Assembly (NCBI RefSeq): GCF_000379025.1
Contig: NZ_KB900622.1
Coordinates: 1 to 64,000 of the forward strand
DNA length: 64,000 nt
From: Orenia marismortui DSM 5156
GTDB taxonomy: Bacteria > Bacillota > Halanaerobiia > Halobacteroidales > Halobacteroidaceae
Reading direction: 5' to 3'
The notes under the pieces are model-generated. The model saw nothing but the letters and a program-made list of their open reading frames with translations. It was not told the DNA's origin and did not search any database. This document shows, in pieces, positions 35,344-44,754 of this stretch. The translations under genes were made by a program, and so were the position numbers. Every line of letters begins with the position of its first letter. The first letter of the stretch is position 1.

Positions 35344-36060
35344 CTATTGATGAGTCCTACGAGCAAAATCAACAAATCTAAACTTATCTGGTCTATGTCT
35401 AGATTCAGTATATTGAAATAAAGTAGCATCATCTAAATAAACATAGCTTTTTACTACCACTACTACATTATATCCTTCTAAATCTAAATGTTCTTTATCT
35501 TCTAGTGTAGGTTCTTCTACCGAAATTAATTTCTTAGCAAAACTAATTCTCAGTTCCAATTCATCCTCAATATATTCATAAATTGAATCTTCACATACTT
35601 CCTTACTTAAGCTTGGAACATATTCTTGCTTTAAAAAATCTTTATCAAGAATAATCTTCTGCTTAGATATTTCCCTAACCCTAACAATCTTCCATAGCTT
35701 TTCATCATCAGAAATATTTAATTTAGACTTTAAGTGTTTATCAGGCTTGATTAATTCCAACTCTGAAACAATAGTCTTTGCTTTTGTTCCCATTTTCTTA
35801 GAAAGTTCTTTAAAACTAACAACTCCAGAAACAGGAAAGTCAAATTTATTAACATCTAAAGCAATTGAACCTTTTCCATGAACCTTTTGAATATAACCAT
35901 TCTGAGATAAGAGATCAAGTGCTTTTCTAATAGTCCCTCTAGATAAATCATATTCTTTACTTAGTTGATTTTCAGAAGGTAATTGACTCTTTGGACTTAT
36001 TTCTCCACGTTCTATCTTTTTAGCAAGCTCATTATATATCTTTAGATACTTATTATCCAT
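35344..36060 (-). CDS. treR: Trehalose operon repressor TreR (GntR family)
   Basis: A 238-aa regulator from ATG 36060; the reading to 36126 is an unneeded extension into treC. N-terminal GntR winged helix (PSENQLSKEYDLSRGTIRKAL), C-terminal UTRA ligand domain. In Bacillus, TreR binds trehalose-6-phosphate. Two perfect boxes ACTTGTATATACAAGT lie upstream of treP. It is the last gene of treP-treC-treR. Confidence 0.9.
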   Translation of the reverse strand: MDNKYLKIYNELAKKIERGEISPKSQLPSENQLSKEYDLSRGTIRKALDLLSQNGYIQKVHGKGSIALDVNKFDFPVSGVVSFKELSKKMGTKAKTIVSELELIKPDKHLKSKLNISDDEKLWKIVRVREISKQKIILDKDFLKQEYVPSLSKEVCEDSIYEYIEDELELRISFAKKLISVEEPTLEDKEHLDLEGYNVVVVVKSYVYLDDATLFQYTESRHRPDKFRFVDFARRTHQ

Positions 36061-36094
36061 AATTATCACCCAAAATATTCTATCATTTCTAATC

Positions 36095-37792
36095 TCATTT
36101 TGCAAGATGATAAACAATAGACTCATATGGTCGTAATCTTATATTCTTAATATTTTCAGAAGAATCACCATAATTAGAGATCAAGATTTTAGTGTTATAA
36201 GCACTAAGGTCTGATACTTCATCTGGTAATTTAAAGTCTACATCTTTATCATAGAAGTTATTAATAACTAATAATTTCTCACTATTATAAGTTCTAAGAT
36301 AGACAAAAATATCTTGGTCATCTTCTAAGAGTAATTTATAATCACCATAAGTGATAATATCTAATCTCTTTCTTAACTTAATTAATTTTTGATAATGATA
36401 AAAGATTGAGTTTTTATCTGCAAGAGATCGTTGCGCATTGATATCTTTATAATTAGCTGCTAAATTAATCCATGGAGTACCTGTAGTAAACCCTCCATGC
36501 TGACCTGAATTCCATTGCATCGGAGTTCTAGAATTATCCCTTGATTTAGCTTTTATGGCAGACATAATCTCTTCTTCTGATCTTCCTTCTTCTTTAAGAA
36601 TCTTATAAGCATTTAAAGATTCTACATCACGATAATCATTAATATCTGCAAAATTTGGATTAGTCATTCCAAACTCTTCGCCTTGATAAATATAAGGAGT
36701 TCCTTGCATCATATGAATTGTAGTAGCTAACATCTTAGCGGATTTATTATGATATTTCCCATCATTACCAAATCGACTTACAACTCTTGGTTGGTCATGA
36801 TTACACCAAAATAATGCATTCCAACCTCCACCTTGATTCATTCCTACCTGCCAATCTGATAAAATCTTCTTTAACTCAATAAAATCAAAATCAGCATTAG
36901 TCCATTTCTCACCATTAGGATAGTCTACCTTTAAATGATAGAAACTAAAGACCATATCCAATTCCTTCCGCTTAGGATTAGTATATTTGATACAATCATC
37001 AATATTAGTTGATGACATCTCACCTACTGTCATCATTTCATACTTAGAAAAGACCTCTTGATTCATCTCTTGCATATATTTATGAACTTTTGGACCGTCA
37101 GTATAAAACTTTCGTCCATCTCCAGGAGCAACTGAACCATCATCATCTGGGAAATCTTGATTCTTAGAAATTAGGTTAATTACATCTAATCTAAAGCCAT
37201 CTACACCCTTCTCACCTAGCCAAAAATTCATCATTTTATATAGTTTCTCTCTAACTTCTGGATTTTCCCAGTTCAAATCTGCTTGAGTTACATCAAAAAG
37301 ATGTAAATAATATTGTCCAGTATCTTTATCATATTTCCAAGCCGAACCACCAAATTTAGACTTCCAATTACTTGGCTCTGCTCCACCTTTAGGATCTTTC
37401 CATATATAAAAGTCCCTATATGGATTATCCTTAGACTTAGCAGACTCTTTAAACCATTGGTGCTCTGTAGATGTATGATTAATTACTATATCCATAATAA
37501 CCTTAATATCCCGCTGATGAGCTTCTGCTAGTAATCTATCAAAGTCTTCCATAGTGCCATATCCTTCATAAATACTATAATAATCACTAATATCATATCC
37601 ATTATCATTTTGTGGCGATTTATATATAGGTGTTAACCAAATTACATCTACACCTAATTTATTTAAATAATCTAACTTTTCTATAATCCCTTGTAAATCT
37701 CCTATACCATTTCCTGTAGTATCATTAAAACTTTTAGGATAAATCTGATATACAACTGCTTTTCTCCACCACTCAGCATTAATATTTTCCAT
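36095..37792 (-). CDS. treC: Trehalose-6-phosphate hydrolase (GH13)
   Basis: A 565-aa GH13 alpha-glucosidase-type enzyme. Conserved regions: DIVINHTS, GFRLDVINLIS (nucleophile Asp), VGEMSS (acid Glu), NHDQPR. The oligo-1,6-glucosidase group looks alike, but the neighbours (trehalose PTS and TreR) make phosphotrehalase the better call. It splits trehalose-6-phosphate into glucose and glucose-6-phosphate. Confidence 0.9.
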   Translation of the reverse strand: MENINAEWWRKAVVYQIYPKSFNDTTGNGIGDLQGIIEKLDYLNKLGVDVIWLTPIYKSPQNDNGYDISDYYSIYEGYGTMEDFDRLLAEAHQRDIKVIMDIVINHTSTEHQWFKESAKSKDNPYRDFYIWKDPKGGAEPSNWKSKFGGSAWKYDKDTGQYYLHLFDVTQADLNWENPEVREKLYKMMNFWLGEKGVDGFRLDVINLISKNQDFPDDDGSVAPGDGRKFYTDGPKVHKYMQEMNQEVFSKYEMMTVGEMSSTNIDDCIKYTNPKRKELDMVFSFYHLKVDYPNGEKWTNADFDFIELKKILSDWQVGMNQGGGWNALFWCNHDQPRVVSRFGNDGKYHNKSAKMLATTIHMMQGTPYIYQGEEFGMTNPNFADINDYRDVESLNAYKILKEEGRSEEEIMSAIKAKSRDNSRTPMQWNSGQHGGFTTGTPWINLAANYKDINAQRSLADKNSIFYHYQKLIKLRKRLDIITYGDYKLLLEDDQDIFVYLRTYNSEKLLVINNFYDKDVDFKLPDEVSDLSAYNTKILISNYGDSSENIKNIRLRPYESIVYHLAK

Positions 37793-37900
37793 AATAGATC
37801 ACCTCTTATAAAACAAAACTCTCCATTGGATTAAAGAAGGAGAGCTTTGTTAATTTTTAATTCTTCTATTATTATAGCTTATACAATATGATTTAATGGG

Positions 37901-38003
37901 TATAAAGAGATATTTTTAGGTGCTAGGTCATAAGTTATAGGGGTTAGTAAGGTCTTCCTAACTCCTACCTCCTAACGCCTAATCACGAAACTGTCGCTTT
38001 ATC
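37901..38003. repeat. MITE-like interspersed repeat, copy C
   Basis: About 103 bp in the opposite orientation to copies A and B. The right end, GAAACTGTCGCTTTATC, is the complement of the left end of B. It lies between treC and treP. Confidence 0.75.
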
Positions 38004-38053
38004 TTTCTATAACCTCACATTGAAATTTCATTATATATTTAAATATATCTTAT

Positions 38054-39478
38054 CTATATCTTCTTTCTTCCAGTTGCAATCTTATGTCTAGCAAAGAAGA
38101 TAGTTAAGATAAATGGAACAATTATTGCTATTAGCATAGAAACAGCAAACATTAATATATGCTGTGGTTGAATTGATAAAATACCTGGTAATCCTCCAAC
38201 ACCAATTGAGTTAGCCATAACTCCTGAACTCACTGAAACTAAGCCAGCAATTGCTGAACCGATCATAGCAGCTAAGAATGGGAATATATATTTTAGATTA
38301 ATACCAAACATAGCTGGTTCAGTTACTCCTAAATAACATGAGATTGCTGCTGGAATAGAAACCTGTTTCTCTTCCTCATCATCTCTATTTAAATAAATTA
38401 TCGCTAATACTGCAGAACCTTGAGCAATGTTAGATAAAGCAATCATCGGCCATAGATTAGTTCCCCCAAACTCACTCATTAACTGTAAATCAATAGCATT
38501 TGTCATATGGTGCAATCCTGTGATTACTAATGGTGCATAGGCAAAACCAAATACTGCTGCAAATAACCAACCAAAAGCTGATGTTAACCCTACATATACA
38601 ATATTAGAAATATAAGAACCAACTGTCCAACCAATTGGACCTAATACAGTATGGGCTAATAATACAGTTGGTACTAATGCTAAGAATGGAATTAAAATCA
38701 TTGAAATATACTCTGGAACAAATTTACGTAACCATTTTTCTAAACTAGCTAAAGTAAATCCTGCTAAAATAGCTGGAATAACCTGTGCTTGATAACCAAT
38801 CATCTTAATTTGTGTAAATCCAAAGTCCCATACTGGTGCTTCTGCTCCACCAGCTACACCATAGGCATTCAATAACTGTGGCGATACCAAAGTAATACCT
38901 AATATGATACCTAATATCTCTGTAGCACCCATCTTTTTAGAGATAGACCAAGTGATTCCTACAGGTAGGAAGTGAAAGATAGCTTCACCAATCAACCATA
39001 AAAAGTGATGAATTCCTGCCCAAAATTGAGAAACCTCTGTTAAAGTCTTAGTCCCACCTTCTAATAACTTGATATCTCCAATTACATTTCTAAATCCTAA
39101 GATCAAACCTCCAACTACCAAAGCTGGAATTAATGGTGTAAAGATTTCAGCCAAGTGTGATATTAATCTCTGTAACCAATTTAGATTCTGCCTAGCATTT
39201 TTCTTAGCAGCATCTTTACTAACACCAGATACACCTGAAATCTTTGCAAATTCATTATAAAAATCTGATACTTCATTACCAATGATAACTTGGAACTGAC
39301 CAGCTTGAGCAAAGGTACCCTTTACACAACTAATACTTTCAATCTTATCAATATCTGATTTCTTAGTATCATTTAATACAAAACGCATCCTTGTTACACA
39401 ATGTGATACTGCTGAAATATTCTCTTTCCCACCAATATACTCTAATAATTTTTCTGCTTCTTTTGAAAATTTAGACAT
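38054..39478 (-). CDS. treP: PTS trehalose transporter EIIBC
   Basis: A 474-aa PTS permease: N-terminal EIIB domain with phosphorylated Cys in SHCVTRMRF (about residue 27), then an EIIC membrane domain of about ten helices. No IIA domain is present, so it must borrow one from another PTS. Product: trehalose-6-phosphate inside the cell. It heads the operon under two TreR boxes. Confidence 0.9.
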   Translation of the reverse strand: MSKFSKEAEKLLEYIGGKENISAVSHCVTRMRFVLNDTKKSDIDKIESISCVKGTFAQAGQFQVIIGNEVSDFYNEFAKISGVSGVSKDAAKKNARQNLNWLQRLISHLAEIFTPLIPALVVGGLILGFRNVIGDIKLLEGGTKTLTEVSQFWAGIHHFLWLIGEAIFHFLPVGITWSISKKMGATEILGIILGITLVSPQLLNAYGVAGGAEAPVWDFGFTQIKMIGYQAQVIPAILAGFTLASLEKWLRKFVPEYISMILIPFLALVPTVLLAHTVLGPIGWTVGSYISNIVYVGLTSAFGWLFAAVFGFAYAPLVITGLHHMTNAIDLQLMSEFGGTNLWPMIALSNIAQGSAVLAIIYLNRDDEEEKQVSIPAAISCYLGVTEPAMFGINLKYIFPFLAAMIGSAIAGLVSVSSGVMANSIGVGGLPGILSIQPQHILMFAVSMLIAIIVPFILTIFFARHKIATGRKKI

Positions 39479-39754
39479 TTATAACCCCCCTATATTTTTA
39501 TTACAAGCTAAATTAGAAGTTGTAAATAATCGGTTAAAAAGTTGAATTATTATCTAATTATATAAGTAAGAGCTAGTTATTATCAGAATTATAGAGTTCT
39601 AGCAATTACTACTCTTCTATCTTCTTAACCAAAACCAATTATAATAATAAATTTTAAAGATAGCTTGTAATCTTAAATTTTTATATAGGTTATAATCTTA
39701 TAATTTGTATATACTTTTTTATTTATGCAATAATGACTATTCTTCAAATCTGAA

Positions 39755-39806
39755 ACTTGTATATACAAGTACCTTACATAAGTTATTATAACTTGTATAT
39801 ACAAGT
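39755..39806 (-). promoter_or_regulatory. Two perfect TreR operator boxes
   Basis: ACTTGTATATACAAGT occurs at 39755-39770 and 39791-39806, 36 bp centre to centre, with a degenerate third (ATTTGTATATACTTTT) at about 39703-39718. This matches the TTGTATATACAA type of Bacillus TreR box. They are 277-328 bp upstream of the treP start. Confidence 0.8.
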
Positions 39807-39885
39807 TTGTCAATAGGATAAAATAATTTATTTAAATAATCTGAAAAAGATATTTGAACCTTTAGATTTCACTAAAAATCCTATA

Positions 39886-39925
39886 AATAATAAAACAGCA
39901 GCTATATAGCTGCTGTTTTATTATT
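39886..39925 (-). terminator. Terminator of the small rhodanese gene
   Basis: A perfect 20-bp palindrome with AAACAGCAGCTAT and complement, immediately past the stop at 39931. Confidence 0.85.
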
Positions 39926-39930
39926 TAACC

Positions 39931-40257
39931 TTATTCTACTTTCCCTTTCCAGGCCATCATTCCACCCTTCATATTCTTTACTTTCTCATATCCTAAATCC
40001 ACTAATTTTTTAGCGGCTCTATTACTTCTCATCCCAGATGCACAAACAGTGATAATTTCATTATTCTTATTTATTTTATCTAAATTGTTCTCTACTTCTG
40101 TTACTTCAATATTAATTGAATTAGGAATATGCCCTTGATTATACTCTTCTTTAGTTCTAACATCTAATATTTGTACATTAGCTTTAGCTAATTTCTCTTC
40201 TGTTTCTTTAGGAGATATCGCCTCTACCTTTGATCCAAATAAAGCATCAAAGATCAT
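39931..40257 (-). CDS. Single-domain rhodanese
   Basis: A 108-aa sulfurtransferase from ATG 40257 (GAGGTGG before). The active loop is VCASGMRS with Cys about residue 71. The N-terminus lacks a secretion signal. It would carry sulfane sulfur in the cytosol and belongs to the sulfur gene set that continues upstream with thioredoxin, NapH-like and persulfide reductase genes. Confidence 0.85.
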   Translation of the reverse strand: MIFDALFGSKVEAISPKETEEKLAKANVQILDVRTKEEYNQGHIPNSINIEVTEVENNLDKINKNNEIITVCASGMRSNRAAKKLVDLGYEKVKNMKGGMMAWKGKVE

Positions 40258-40370
40258 AATTACCACCTCTTATCCTTTAGATTAGTATCTTTTATTAATA
40301 TGCGCTTAAATACCTTACTTCATTCTTTAGTCCAAATAATTGATCAACTCATTATAATTATTTTCTACCA

Positions 40371-40447
40371 CAGATCAACACAAATCTCCACTAATCTTTA
40401 ATACTAATTTTATAAATTAGCCCTTTATTCTCTAATCTGTGGCCAAA
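40371..40447. repeat. CCACAGATCAACAC repeat with partial complement
   Basis: CCACAGATCAACACAAATC at the left and CTAATCTGTGG at the right bound the block. The same motif type is at 18697 and 53527. No gene in the surrounding 250 bp. Confidence 0.5.
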
Positions 40448-40506
40448 CTAAGCTTTTACATTTCTTTTTAGAACTATTATCTAGATTTATAAGAAAGATT
40501 ATATAG

Positions 40507-40860
40507 TTAGAACAGCTCCATTATAATCTCCTTTATCCTACTAATTATTGATAATTGACTTAATAACTCTTCTAATTCATCTTGGTCAAGATATCCTATA
40601 TGCCTGCCACGCTCTTTACCATGGCTAAATAGTAATAATGTTGGTGTTTTATCAACATTATATTTCTCAGCCATTTTTTGATTTGTAGAGATATCTATCT
40701 CCAAGAGCTTTATCTCTTCTATATCTATATTATCTTTAAGAAACTCCTTGACCTCTTGACAAGCTGAACAATATTTATAAGAAAATTCTAACAAGACAGG
40801 AACTTCTGCTCCTAAAACCTTCTGCTCAAAACTTTCAGAAGTTACTTTAGTAAATTCCAT
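40507..40860 (-). CDS. Thioredoxin-family protein
   Basis: A 117-aa protein from ATG 40860 (GGAGTGAT before). Active site CSACQEVK (CxxC with Ser-Ala), cis-Pro region DKTPTLLLFS. It reduces disulfides or persulfides in the cytosol. Co-oriented 41 bp downstream of the NapH-like gene. Confidence 0.88.
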   Translation of the reverse strand: MEFTKVTSESFEQKVLGAEVPVLLEFSYKYCSACQEVKEFLKDNIDIEEIKLLEIDISTNQKMAEKYNVDKTPTLLLFSHGKERGRHIGYLDQDELEELLSQLSIISRIKEIIMELF

Positions 40861-40901
40861 CTTTATCACTCCAAAAATAATTTATTTCCTTAGTATCTTT
40901 A

Positions 40902-41567
40902 TTATTTTCTTTCCAAAGCATTAACAGGACAAGCATATACACATTCTTCACAATGTAAACAATCCAAATCTTTATCATTATTGTTAGTAAAATCATAAGG
41001 TGTTAATCCTATAGGACATTCTTTTTCACAAATCTTACAATTAACACATTTGTCCTGGTCAACTCTAATTCTCTTGGGCCTTTCATTTAATTTACGTTTA
41101 ATTTTAGTAATTAAAGCAGATAATGACCCCATAGGACAGAAAGAACACCAAGTTCTCTCATTGAATATGATACCAAATAAAATTGTAATTGCTGTAGTTA
41201 AAAATATAATTTTGTAGAAAACAAAACCTATCTTTACTAAATCACCATTGGCTTTAATAACTCCTGATATAAAATTATATATTAAGAAGATAAAGAACAA
41301 AACTCTAAACCATATTGTCTTAAAAATGGAAGGTATCTCTACACTTCTACTAATTTTACTTAATATATTATCATTAAAGCTTCCTCTTGGACATACGGCT
41401 CCACACCAAACTCTTCCACCTTTCCAAGCTGCTACTATAATAGGAGCAATCATACAGACTAAAGCCAAACTACCGATAATTGGGTGTTGCCACCCTAATA
41501 CTAAAAAAGCCACTATTAGAAGCCAACTCCACCTACCAACAAATCCAATAAATCCTTTTTTCCTCAT
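40902..41567 (-). CDS. NapH-like membrane ferredoxin
   Basis: A 221-aa protein with four to five helices and two cysteine loops, CGAVCPRGSF and CSFCPMGSL, followed by a C-terminal pair of 4Fe-4S motifs (CVNCKICEKECP, CLHCEECVYACP). This is the NapH/NosR-C-terminal plan for passing electrons across or along the membrane. It may supply electrons to the thioredoxin or to a sulfur reductase. Confidence 0.85.
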   Translation of the reverse strand: MRKKGFIGFVGRWSWLLIVAFLVLGWQHPIIGSLALVCMIAPIIVAAWKGGRVWCGAVCPRGSFNDNILSKISRSVEIPSIFKTIWFRVLFFIFLIYNFISGVIKANGDLVKIGFVFYKIIFLTTAITILFGIIFNERTWCSFCPMGSLSALITKIKRKLNERPKRIRVDQDKCVNCKICEKECPIGLTPYDFTNNNDKDLDCLHCEECVYACPVNALERK

Positions 41568-41676
41568 CTTAATCACTCCCCTTGTTAAATTATAATATTA
41601 TAATTTAATTTATTCTATGTCTTTCATGTTGATATATTATCATATTCAAATATTACAATATTGCCTTTGTTTTTTA

Positions 41677-41695
41677 ACCCCCCTATAGAGGGGGT
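41677..41695. promoter_or_regulatory. G-tract dyad, CsoR/CstR-like operator
   Basis: ACCCCC-CTATAGA-GGGGGT is an inverted repeat between the persulfide reductase and the NapH-like gene. G/C-tract dyads of this kind bind the CsoR family, which includes the persulfide sensor CstR. No T-run follows on the reductase strand, so it is not a normal terminator. Confidence 0.45.
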
Positions 41696-41760
41696 GTTTG
41701 AATTAATTATATATACTTTATCAAAAGATGTCAAGAGTATAAAGTATAATTAAAACTTGT

Positions 41761-43428
41761 CTATGACTCTCTATTTTTATTATCTAATAGCTCCCAAGCT
41801 AAAATACCACCTGTCAAATTCTCAACTATATCAAATCCATTAGCTATTAATATCTTATAAGCTAAATAACCTCTATAACCCTTTCTACAATAAACTACTG
41901 TATGTTTAGCAGAATCTAATTCATCTATTCTACCACGTAATTCATTTATAGGTATATGCTTAGCACCACTAATATAAGAATTTTTATATTCGGCTGAAGT
42001 TCTAACATCAACTAATTGAATCTCTTCCTCATCTTTTAACATAGCTTGTAATTCTTTAGGACTTAGTAAATCAGTCTCTCCCCTGAAATGATTAGCAGCT
42101 ATCATCCCTGACATAATTGCTGGACCTTTAGCAGAGGAATATGGTGGTGCATAAGCTAAATCTAGATCTTCTAAATCCTCTACTGTCATTTCTGCATGTA
42201 AAGCCGTAGCAAAAGTATCTATTACCTTATCTACACTTTCTCTACCAATAGACTGAGCTCCTAATAATTTACCACTTTCTTCTTCAACCAATAATTTAAT
42301 CTCTAAACTCTCAGAACCTGGGTAATATCCTGCATGATCTCCTTTATTTAGATAGACAGTATAATAGATTATATTTTTTCGTATACACTCTTTTTCATTC
42401 AGACCTGTGCTAGCAGCAGTTAAATCAAAAACTTTAACAATACTTGTCCCTACCACACCTTTAAACTTCTTCTTTGTATTTCCTACTGCATGGGCTCCTG
42501 CAATTCTACCTTGCTTATTAGCTGGTCCAGCTAGAGCAATTCTTGCTTTTTCACCTGTAATCAAATTACTACTCTCTACAATGTCTCCAGCAGCATAAAT
42601 ATCTTTGTCATTAGTCTGCATATACTCATTAACTACAACTCCTACCTCACTAACTTCTAATCCAGCTTCTTTGAGAAGATTTAACCTTGGCCTTACTCCA
42701 GCAGCTAACACAACAAAATCAACATCTATCTCTTTACCACTCTCTAAAACTACTCTGATACTGTCTTCATCTTTAAATTCTGTCACCCCATTAGCTAAAA
42801 CAAGATTTACTCCTTTTTCTTCCATATGCTGGAGTAATGGAGTAGTCATCTCTTGATCTAATGGTGCTAAGATCTGCTCTGCCATCTCTACCAAGCTAAC
42901 CTCTAAACCTCTAGAATGTAACTCTTCAGCAGTTTCAACACCAATATACCCACCACCTACAACTACAGCTTTTTTAGGTTTCTCTCTTAACTTTTTCATA
43001 ATAGCATCAGCATCAGGGACAGTTAACAATGTATAAATCTTATCACTTTCAATACCTGGAATTGGAGGTTTAACTGCTTCACTTCCTACTGCAATAATCA
43101 ATTTATCATAATTCTCGCTAAACTTCTCTCCAGTATCATGATTAGTAACTTCAACTTGCTTATCCTTTCTATTAATCTTAGTTACTTCATGATTAATCCT
43201 TAGATCAATATTAAATCTCTCATGAAAATAATCATTACTAACTTGAAATAGATTCTTTCTTTCTTTAATCGTGCCCCCTACATAATAGGGCAACCCACAA
43301 TTAGCAAAAGAAGCATAAGGTCCTTTTTCAAAAACTACTATCTCTGCTTGTTCATCCTCTCTTCTAGCTTTAGTAGCTGCACTAGCTCCAGCTGCAACAG
43401 CACCAATTACCACTATCTTCTTAGACAT
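41761..43428 (-). CDS. CoA-disulfide/NADH persulfide reductase with C-terminal rhodanese
   Basis: A 555-aa flavoprotein (CDR-RHD/Npsr type): FAD fold GAVAAGASAATKARR, redox Cys in SFANCGLPYYVGG (Cys about 43), NAD fold VVVGGGYIGVETAEEL, then a rhodanese domain from about 460 with VYCRKGYRGY (Cys about 520). This class reduces polysulfide or CoA-persulfide with NADH, releasing H2S. Neighbouring rhodanese, thioredoxin and ferredoxin genes support sulfur respiration or detoxification. Confidence 0.9.
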   Translation of the reverse strand: MSKKIVVIGAVAAGASAATKARREDEQAEIVVFEKGPYASFANCGLPYYVGGTIKERKNLFQVSNDYFHERFNIDLRINHEVTKINRKDKQVEVTNHDTGEKFSENYDKLIIAVGSEAVKPPIPGIESDKIYTLLTVPDADAIMKKLREKPKKAVVVGGGYIGVETAEELHSRGLEVSLVEMAEQILAPLDQEMTTPLLQHMEEKGVNLVLANGVTEFKDEDSIRVVLESGKEIDVDFVVLAAGVRPRLNLLKEAGLEVSEVGVVVNEYMQTNDKDIYAAGDIVESSNLITGEKARIALAGPANKQGRIAGAHAVGNTKKKFKGVVGTSIVKVFDLTAASTGLNEKECIRKNIIYYTVYLNKGDHAGYYPGSESLEIKLLVEEESGKLLGAQSIGRESVDKVIDTFATALHAEMTVEDLEDLDLAYAPPYSSAKGPAIMSGMIAANHFRGETDLLSPKELQAMLKDEEEIQLVDVRTSAEYKNSYISGAKHIPINELRGRIDELDSAKHTVVYCRKGYRGYLAYKILIANGFDIVENLTGGILAWELLDNKNRES

Positions 43429-43672
43429 ATATAATCTCTCCTCCTAATTAAAATTATCACTATTAATATTTGTTAATAAATAATTTTAATGTGCTTAACT
43501 TTTAATATCTTGTGATAGTTTTAATTTTCAAAGTAAAAAAATATCTTAATAATTAGCTTCAACAACACCTCACAACTCAAGATTTAACTAGCATAAGGCA
43601 CTAGTTTTATAATATAATTAAGATATAATCTACCAAATTATTTTAATTTAATCAAACCTAGGAGGTGTTAAT

Positions 43673-44410
43673 ATTAAGAATAAGAAAAGATTGACCTTTA
43701 TGCTTACTTTATTGATGGTGATTTATTTTTCTCTGCCACTTTGGGCTGCTGATAACGAAGATACAATCTCTACAATTGGAATGAGTACTCTTGACTTGAC
43801 TCCTAATCAAACAGTAATCATGCTTGAAGTTAGTGGTATAGGAAAGAGTGAGGTACAACTTGAATATGAAATCAATCAAAATGTTGATTTGCTAATGGAA
43901 AGATTAAATGATGAAGATGATATAGAAGAAAATAGCATAAAAAAACTTAAGCAAATTATTAAAACTAATAATGATAAGTACAACAGAAAAAAATTTAAAA
44001 TAACTATTCCTCTAAAAATTCAAATTAACAACAATTATACAGATAATCAATTGATAGATATACTAAGAAATGTACTTCAAATAATTAATAATACAGATCC
44101 TAGTAACAAACATGCTACTTATAATCGTTCCATTGAAATTACTTATAATATAAGAGAACTTTATTATAATTTTCAAGACTATCAACAACAACAGAAAAGA
44201 CTTTTTAAGGAAACACTCACAGATAGTAAAGAAAAATTAAAGCTTATAGCAAAGATATTAAACTTGAAAGATCTGAGAATTCATAAAGTTCAAGAAATAA
44301 AATCTAGTAGACTAAAAAATTATAAACAAAGTATAAATCTTAATCATCTGCAATCACCTCAGCCAGCCAAATTCAAAGAGAAAATTAAGGTAACTTACTA
44401 CCTTTATTAG
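43673..44410 (+). CDS. SIMPL (DUF541) domain secreted protein, likely ATT start
   Basis: A secreted protein of about 245 aa. Reading from ATT at 43673 gives MKNKKRLTFMLTLLMVIYFS..., a complete signal peptide ending near LWA-AD. GGAGGTG is placed 6 bp before that ATT; the only other start, TTG at 43691, has no ribosome site and lacks the basic n-region. The mature part has ISTIGMSTLDLTPNQTVIMLEV, the SIMPL beta-strand pattern. Function unknown; members sit at the cell surface or periplasm. Confidence 0.72.
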   Translation: MKNKKRLTFMLTLLMVIYFSLPLWAADNEDTISTIGMSTLDLTPNQTVIMLEVSGIGKSEVQLEYEINQNVDLLMERLNDEDDIEENSIKKLKQIIKTNNDKYNRKKFKITIPLKIQINNNYTDNQLIDILRNVLQIINNTDPSNKHATYNRSIEITYNIRELYYNFQDYQQQQKRLFKETLTDSKEKLKLIAKILNLKDLRIHKVQEIKSSRLKNYKQSINLNHLQSPQPAKFKEKIKVTYYLY

Positions 44411-44471
44411 TAGGCAGATATTCAACTCTAAAATAAAATCCACTGGAAATATTACAGCATTTTAATAATTT

Positions 44472-44620
44472 GCAATGTATAATTGATAATTAATAATTAA
44501 AACCATCTAAACTCAAAATATTGGATAATAATTTATAAATATTGTATCAATTTTTTTATTAATTGAATAGTTTAAGGTTTTAGTCTTTTAATTATACATT
44601 ATAAATCATAAATTAATATG
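44472..44620. repeat. AATTGATAATTAATAATT hairpin downstream of the SIMPL gene
   Basis: TGTATAATTGATAATTAATA near 44478 has a complement TTTAATTATACATTATAAA near 44586-44604. No gene in 44411-44754. It may be a distant relative of the array at 18577. Confidence 0.45.
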
Positions 44621-44718
44621 AAAATATCCTAATATTTTATTATAATGCTATACCTACATTTTACTCTAGAATTAGAAAGCTTATAGTCGTCTGGCCTGAT
44701 AATTAAACTTAGATTAGA

Positions 44719-44746
44719 AAACCTATACTCTATAGAGTATAGGTTT
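44719..44746. terminator. Terminator of the chemoreceptor gene
   Basis: A perfect 14-bp palindrome, AAACCTATACTCTA and complement, 8 bp past the stop. Confidence 0.7.
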
Positions 44747-44754
44747 ATCTTTAT

